A DNA stretch of 64,000 bases from Lota lota (Eukaryota > Chordata > Actinopteri > Gadiformes > Lotidae): assembly GCA_026745465.1 (NCBI GenBank), contig JACYXH010000477.1:1076501-1140500 (forward strand), written 5' to 3'. The notes under the pieces were generated by a model. That model saw only the letters and a list, made by a program, of their open reading frames with translations, ran no database searches and was not told the DNA's origin. A program made the translations under genes and the position numbers. Positions 55,038 to 64,000 of the stretch are shown here, piece by piece; positions within the stretch are counted from its first letter, which is position 1, and every line of letters starts with the position of its first letter.

Positions 55038-58000
55038 ATGGTGAGACATTTGAGTGCCACCTTAGTTGTGGCACTAGTGCTGCTGGGTTGCTATGCTGGA
55101 AACTTGGTTGTAGCTCAGAAAGGTGGACCTCCACAGAACCCTCAACAATCAAAGGTGCCGTCCTGGCCGGCAAATCCTCCACCACAGGACCCTCAGCCAC
55201 CAAATGTGCCATCCTGGCCGGCATATCCGCCCCCACAGGACCCTCAGCTACCAAACGTACCGCCCTGGCCGACATATCCTCCACCACAGGACCCTCAGCC
55301 ACCAAAGGTGCCATCATGGCCGGCATATCCGCCCCAACAGAACCCTCAACCACCAAAGGTGCCATCCTGGCCGGCATATCCTCCACCACAGGACCCTCAG
55401 CCACCAAAGGTGCCATCATGGCCGGCATATCCGCCCCAACAGAACCCTCAACCACCAAAGGTGCCGTCCTGGCCGGCATATCCGCCCCAACAGAACCCTC
55501 AGCCACCAAAGGTGCCGTCCTGGCCGGCATATCCACCCCAACAGAACCCTCAGCCACCAAAGGTGCCGTCCTGGCCGGCATATCCGCCCCCACAGGACCC
55601 TCAGCCACCAAAGGTGCCGTCCTGGCAGGCATATCCACCCCAACAGGACCCTCAGCCACCAAAGGTGCCGCCCCGGCCGACATATCCGCCCCCACAGAAC
55701 CCTCAACATCCAAAGGTGCCGTCCTGGCCGGCAAATCCGCCCCAACAGAACCCTCAGCCACCAAAGGTGCCTTCCTGGCCGGCAAATCCGCCCCAACAGA
55801 ACCCTCAGCCACCAAAGGTGCCGCCCCGGCCGACATATCCGCCCCCACAGAACCCTCAACATCCAAAGGTGCCGTCCTGGCCGGCATATCCGCCCCAACA
55901 GAACCCTCACCCACCAAAGGTGCCGTCCTGGCCGGCAAATCCGCCCCAACAGAACCCTCAGCCACCAAAGGTGCCTTCCTGGCCGGCAAATCCGCCCCAA
56001 CAGAACCCTCAGCCACCAAAGGTGCCGTCCTGGCCGGCAAATCCGCCACAACAGAACCCTCAGCCACCAAAGGTGCCGTCCTGGCCGGCAAATCCGCCCC
56101 AACAGAACCCTCAACCACCAAAGGTGCCATCCTGGCCGGCAAATCCGCCCCAACAGAATCCTCAGCCACCAAAGGTGCCGTCCTGGCCGGCAAATCCGCC
56201 CCAACAGAACCCTCACCCACCAAAGGTGCCATCCTGGCCGGCAAATCCGCCCCAACAGAACCCTCAGCCACCAAAGGTGCCGTCCTGGCCCCCACAGAAT
56301 CCTTCTACTCAGTGGGATGCAGCCGCTCAACAGCCTAACAATGTCTCACTCCCTCAACAGACAAATATGCAAGTGCCACAACAACCAGCAACGTATCCTT
56401 CTCCTGCCCAAAACTGTGATGTTGCAATAAGCCAGAGGGTTCCCTGCGGAGGTCCTGATATAACAGCCGGTGCTTGTAACGCCATCCATTGCTGCTCTGA
56501 CAACAATGGATGCTACTATGGAAAAGCAGGTGGGTGTTAAGAAACATGGAACAGGAAATTTTATTATTTTAAATACGTGCAATTGTAGAAGACCTCTTCT
56601 AATTATTGTGGCTTTGTTACAATAGTGACTGTCCAGTGCACCAAGGATGCCCACTTTATTGTGGTCGTGGCCAGAGATGCCACTCTGCCCAACATTGACC
56701 TGGAGTCCATTGGTCTTCTGGGTTCAGGTGCTGGCTGTACTCATGTTGACTCTAATTCACTCTTTGCGATCTACCACTTTCCTGTAACTGCCTGTGGCTC
56801 TGTTGTTATGGTATGTATATATATATATATATATATTATTTATATTCTTTCAACAGATTTAAAATGTTAAATCACTTATTGTCATTATTATTATGATCAA
56901 TTGTATAATTATAACGGTTACTCCCACAGGAAGAGCCAGGTGTTATAATCTATGAGAACAGGATGACTTCCTCCTATGAAGTGGGTGTCGGACCCCTCGG
57001 ATCTATCACCAGGGATAGCACCTATGCGTAGGTAAACTGTTTTTAGATCCATGTTGCCATTGAATATAACTCACTCAGGCGTATATCACTTTTACTTTTT
57101 TTTCCAGATTGCTCTTCCAGTGTAGATACATTGGGACTTCTGTGGAAACACTGAATGTTGAAGTAATCAAAGGGGGAGACCCTGTAGTCCCAGATCCAGG
57201 TCTTGGACCCATTCGAGTAGAGCTAAGATTGGCCAATGGAAAATGTGTGACAAAGGGCTGTGATGAAGGTAAAAACAACAGACAAAAGTCCAACAGAGTT
57301 GGTGCTTGTGTTTTTATTTATTTCCACTATGTAACGTTTCTACTGCAGCTATTTACTCCATAAAAAAATATCTGAACTAGAAAGTTTCTCAAGAATAAAA
57401 TGTGCCCATCCACAGATTTGTTCTTTATAAACCGATTTATTGTGGTTCAGTTTTGAGACACAGTTATGATACAGCTATAATTGTAGTTAAAACGTAAGCC
57501 ACTAGAGGCTACTAATGGGAAAAATGACATGTGATTTAAGATATTCCAGGATTTTGAACACAATTAACAACTAACCCAAACGTGTCTTTCTTACAGTGGA
57601 TGTGGCATATTCCTCATACTATGTGAATTCAGACTATCCTGTGACCAAGGTGTTGAGGGACCCAGTTTTTATAGAACTGCGTCTCCTGGGCAAGACTGAT
57701 CCTAACCTTGTTCTGACTCTCGGTCGCTGTTGGACAACCACTACTCCCAGCCCACATAGCATGCCCCAGTGGGACATCTGTGTGGATGGGTAAATATATA
57801 CGAATGTTAAATGGGTGATCAAAATATCACTTACTACCAAACTTACTGTGACATAACACTTCTTAAATAATATTTTTTTCAGACTATTTACTCAGATATA
57901 CATCAAGAACCAATTATAACTTTTATATATTCATTATAATAATGGTTCTTATTTGTTCAGATGTCCGTCCCAGGGTGACCGTTACCTGTCCTCTCTGATT

Positions 58001-58459
58001 CCTGTTGGTGCTTCATCTGGGCTACAGTTTCCAAGCCACTATAAACGTGTCATGTTCCAAATGTTTACCTTTGTGGAACCAAATGCAAAGACCGCCCTTA
58101 GGGAGCAGGTGAATCAATTATAAATTATCACATAATAATCCATACCTGCCAGAGAAGTATCTCATAACTAACCTTGTTGGTCGTTCCAGGTGTATATACA
58201 CTGTAGCACTGTAGTATGCACGCCTAGGCAAGGCGAATCCTGTCAAGTAAACTGTCCCAGAAGAAGTGAGTATATCAATTCTGTACTGGCTTGGCAGAAT
58301 TTGTGGTGACGTGGTGTATCAAATATCAACCTTCCTCCGTATCCTTACACAGACCAGAGGGACGCACCTGGGTCCACTGTGAAGAAAGAGCCAAGGATGG
58401 TGGCTACCGTTGGTCCGCTGATAATGATTCAGGCAGAAGAGGGAAATCAAGGCCAATGA
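55038..58459 (+). CDS. egg-envelope ZP-domain protein with Pro/Gln repeat (ZP1/ZPB type)
   Basis: Structural glycoprotein of the egg coat. Exons: 55038-56529, 56626-56810, 56930-57027, 57108-57268, 57597-57789, 57961-58108, 58190-58265, 58353-58459; GT-AG, in phase, 819 residues. Order: signal peptide (about 1-27, LSATLVVALVLLGCYAG), then 22 exact-length 17-residue repeats (consensus VPSWPANPPQQNPQPPK, residues 40-413). A trefoil domain follows (about 457-495, six cysteines from NCDVAIS to CCSDNNGCYY), then a ZP domain from C502. A basic cleavage site (CPRRNQR, about 780-787) is followed by a hydrophobic patch (VGPLIM). There is no transmembrane tail, as is usual for fish chorion proteins. 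The trefoil places it with ZP1/ZP4/ZPB. Gln and Lys in each unit suit transglutaminase cross-linking at egg hardening. Confidence 0.93.
55155..56276 (+). repeat. 22 tandem 51-bp coding units in the ZP gene
   Basis: 22 x 51 bases fill this interval exactly, then a partial unit follows. Units fall into PPPQD, PPQQN and VPPRPTYPPPQNPQHPK variants; the last one recurs at units 11 and 14, suggesting a three-unit duplication. Three other frames (two plus, two minus long frames overall) also stay open, an effect of a stop-free 51-base period. Confidence 0.95.
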
Positions 58460-58814
58460 TGAATACTACATAAGAAAAAAACTAAACTAAATATTTAACA
58501 AATTTCACCAGACGATAAGGCAGATTTTTCCTATTCAAAAGCCTAGGTTACGATTTTTCAGTAAAATTGTGATAGACACCAAGAGCGCACCAGAAGTATT
58601 CCTTCGAAAATGTGGTCAAATTACACAATGCTGCCAAAGCCTTCAATATGGGTCAAATTAAAAGCTTTTGAAATTATGTTTGTACTGTTTTTTCCAGAGA
58701 ATGGGGTGGGTGCTTTCAATTTGAAAATTTTCTATGGTAGCAAAAGTGGCTCTAACATTAATATTGGGTACAACCTATCGGCTATTTATGTTTTAAATGT
58801 TTCTTATACATTAA

Positions 58815-58820
58815 AATAAA
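58815..58820 (+). other. probable poly(A) signal of the ZP gene
   Basis: AATAAA 356 bases after the TGA at 58457-58459; no gene-like frame in between. Confidence 0.5.
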
Positions 58821-61220
<2,400 letters not shown>

Positions 61221-62151
61221 CTCTGAGAAATAGGTGAGGTCCGTTGGGTTATTTTTATGTTATAAACATCTGTGCAACTTTGTTGCAAGTTGTCGTCTAT
61301 GTGCCGTAAATGGGAAAAGCATAAGACTTTGATGAAAGATTGGAAATGTGCCACAATGCTGCCGCCCCCGTATTGTTCAATTCGGTAAAGCCTCAACATC
61401 GCTTTGTTGCGTACGCTTTTCGTATTGGAACTACATCTGACACGTGTATTTAAAAACAAACAACGTCTATTTACATTGGGTGTGCTAATTCTGTTGAGAA
61501 AACAAGGCATACCTGTTTCATGTCTCGTTAAGAGTACGCAAGAGGTGTCCAAAATCAACAGTAGAATAAACATTGTTGTTTGTTTGTTTTTTGTCAAATA
61601 TATTGGGTCTTAAATACCACGTGGATTACTGATCTATAAACGGCAAATTATGAGGAAATAACGCCGTGAAGGAAATGTAGTGGTGCTTTTGGCAACTTAC
61701 ACTCTGGCCCAAGTCAAGCACATCGATATTTTGCCTCGGAGGAAAGTTGTAGGCCAATATGAATTGCTCCATAACATCTCGCTTAAAACCAATACAGTAG
61801 TTCATTACTTGACCTTGATTACGTTAAACATACAATGTATGTAACGTTAAAAACAAAACACATGGCCCACCCCTATTGTGCTATTGTGACCGTAACGTCT
61901 TGCATAACGTTAATTATGCCAATTTCACTAAATACAATTGCGTCCACGTGACAATACTAATACTAAACAAAAAATAACTTTTAAAACACAATCATAGCAA
62001 AGTATTTGACTGGAGAATATGCTGTTATCGCATTAGTTACTGGCAGATAAATGCTAACTAAACCACAAGTAAACCTTTCCAGATGCGTATCCAACACGCC
62101 AGTACTAGTTTCCATTTTCCCATTAGCACAACACATAAGTATCACCTACCT

Positions 62152-62270
62152 AGTTGTCTTACAACGTGTACACGTAGGCAGTTCGACCAACAGAAAACGG
62201 TCTCATTTACGACGAGGAGCTACGGCTTTGGGAATCCAGGGAACCCGTCTCATCTGTTTTGAATAGAAAA
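62152..62270 (-). promoter_or_regulatory. possible tmem263 non-coding first exon and promoter edge
   Basis: A minus-strand donor reads ACTAG then GTAGGTGA at 62152/62151, and the sequence to its right is GC-richer with several CpGs (GACGAGGAGC). It would fit as the 5'UTR exon implied by the acceptor just before the tmem263 ATG. No independent evidence. Confidence 0.35.
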
Positions 62271-64000
62271 GTTGAATCTCCACCCACGTTCCCAAACAGC
62301 TTTCAATGGCGTAACTGCTTCAGTGCACCTCTTTGTACATTTAGGCCTGACTTGTCTTCCACTAAGTTACGTGGACAAGTCGGGAATAGAAAAAGGCAGT
62401 AGTCCATATGATACTTATATTTTAATTAGAGTGTGAGCTGCAAAACTAATTTTAAAAAATGAATAGATGGGGGGTCTTTTAAAGTAGTAGAAAGTCACAG
62501 GCACGTCACTACGTATCAGTACATTTGTTCTAAATTCATATCGAGGACTTTATTTGTATTTTCTACCAAAAACAGGAATATCATTCTAACGTTAATCTAT
62601 AAACTGCCAATCATTTCTATATGTGTGTTTTTTTTTCAGACTCAATAATGTGTAAAAATAAAATAAAATCAACTACTAAAGAAAGGTCAACGTCATTAAA
62701 TGATTAGCCTATTTATTAGTATAATTTTGGCGGGATTGGACAAAGATTGGAATCAATCACAAAGCCGTTTCCCTGCACTGAAAGTGGAAGTGACGTACAT
62801 CCTCCAGAATCTAGAACATACCTCACAATGCATGTGTTGTTTCAGGAGGAAGAAACATCTAAACAAGTAGGCGAACGTTTAATAAATAGCTGAGTCGAAC
62901 GAGTGGTATTAGGTTTATGCTTTGAGTCGAGTCACAATTCTTTCTATTTTGAAATGTTCGCAGAGTAGCCTTCCATGGCATGTTTTGCCGTCTGTGTTTT
63001 GGCCGTCGTCTAATCAGCTTTCAAAAGTGCCGCCCTCTGGGAAGACCGGGTAGGCTACCTAACTTGACCTAAAACGATGCATGGGGACGTGGCTTCTGCA
63101 AACGTACTTTGCTAATTGGAGGTCACCATCCTGTCTGGTTCGTCCATTCTATTTTAGATTCAGTTGTGGGGCATTCGAGGAGCTGTCAAGTCATAATCAT
63201 TTCGTGACTGTTTACTTGAAAATGGAACACATAAATGCGTAGGCTATGCACAATAATCATGACTTTTGATATTGTTTAAGCATTCAGTGTTCATTAGTCT
63301 CAAGGTGTATTTTTTTTGTTGTTGAAAAATACTAGGTATTCCTTTGTGGTAAGCCTTGTAGCGGCGTTCACATGTTATGAGGTTTGCCGTGCATGCTGGG
63401 AAATGCGTGCAATGCAGACGATGTCATCATCACATGTTTGTTTATTCATCATGCATGAAATTGAGGCCACACTGCACAGGACAATGGGTATTATTGTCCA
63501 ATAGATCGTTGTTTATTGTGTAAGTTCCTTGAATCCACCCTGTTATCTAGGTAAGAAGCAAGAAATGACGATGGTGTGCAAATGATGGTCTACATTTATC
63601 AAATCATTTATCATAGGCCTATCACTCAAAGCTTTGACTTCAACTCACATTCATGAATCAACAGTGGCAATAACAACCATCTTGTGGGGGACCATTGTGT
63701 TTGATGTCGTGCTCAGGGACTCGTACTAACTTCTGGGTACCTAGATAAACGACTAGAGAGGCATCTTGTACATATGGACTTGCCTATTCTCCCTCACACT
63801 TGACTTCCCTGAACATTTTAGACACGTTAGGCACATCATATGTTTAGCATACATAGTCAATTAATGTATAGTTTCAATAGCATATACTAGTATCAATACT
63901 TGCTACTTCCACTAGTCCATAATGTTTATATCTACTGCTCATTCTAGACACGGCACGAAATCAAATGATGTCTGACTACAATGATGTATTCAATAGTCCA
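62271..64000. other. terminal stretch without recognised gene
   Basis: AT-rich with short frames only. A CpG-containing patch near 62750-63060 could be a promoter of a gene to the right, but no exon was recognised. Confidence 0.45.

Noticed and set aside
55024..56338. 423-, 416-, 435- and 304-codon frames overlapping the ZP first exon
   Set aside because: Shadows of the 51-bp repeat. Only the frame starting at 55038 has a signal peptide, a TATA box upstream, and continues into trefoil and ZP domains.

Overview
The window is nuclear genomic DNA of a bony fish. Every gene is split by GT-AG introns, dinucleotide microsatellites are very dense, and the recognisable proteins are vertebrate ones, including two found as such only in fish: astacin-type hatching enzymes and a chorion-type ZP protein with a Pro/Gln repeat. 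The hatching-enzyme genes keep six coding introns plus a probable 3'UTR intron. That argues against the intron-poor HCE genes of euteleosts and is compatible with an otocephalan, perhaps a clupeiform. The lineage is an inference.

Layout. 1-7.8 kb: mostly non-coding, with interspersed repeats, a GA array, GT arrays and one candidate first exon of an unrecognised minus-strand gene (4257-4369). 7.8-15.1 kb: complete seven-exon sorting nexin gene (snx22), with a fold-back element in its last intron. 16.0-23.9 kb: complete seven-exon ADP-dependent glucokinase gene (adpgk); its introns carry microsatellites at the splice donors and a 31-copy minisatellite against the acceptor of exon 4. 24.1-27.6 kb: decayed Ty3/gypsy-type retrotransposon interrupted by a solo LTR. 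28.9-44.6 kb: a tandem segmental duplication carrying two nearly identical hatching-enzyme genes. 41.0-51.9 kb, minus strand: a CAX-type cation/proton exchanger gene (cax1) whose last three coding exons lie inside the second duplicon. 55.0-58.5 kb: an eight-exon egg-envelope ZP gene with exactly 22 tandem 51-bp units. 60.7-62.2 kb, minus strand: tmem263. 62.3-64.0 kb: no gene recognised.

The most striking feature is that the two hatching proteases lie about 15.5 kb from a gene for the class of protein they digest. The ZP gene has the Pro-rich N-terminal repeat that HCE-type enzymes cleave in other fish, so the window reads as a small egg-coat assembly and dismantling cluster with cax1 between. 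Co-function is inferred from family knowledge and linkage. Exon boundaries were placed by hand from splice signals, reading phase and recalled family resemblance; no search was run.
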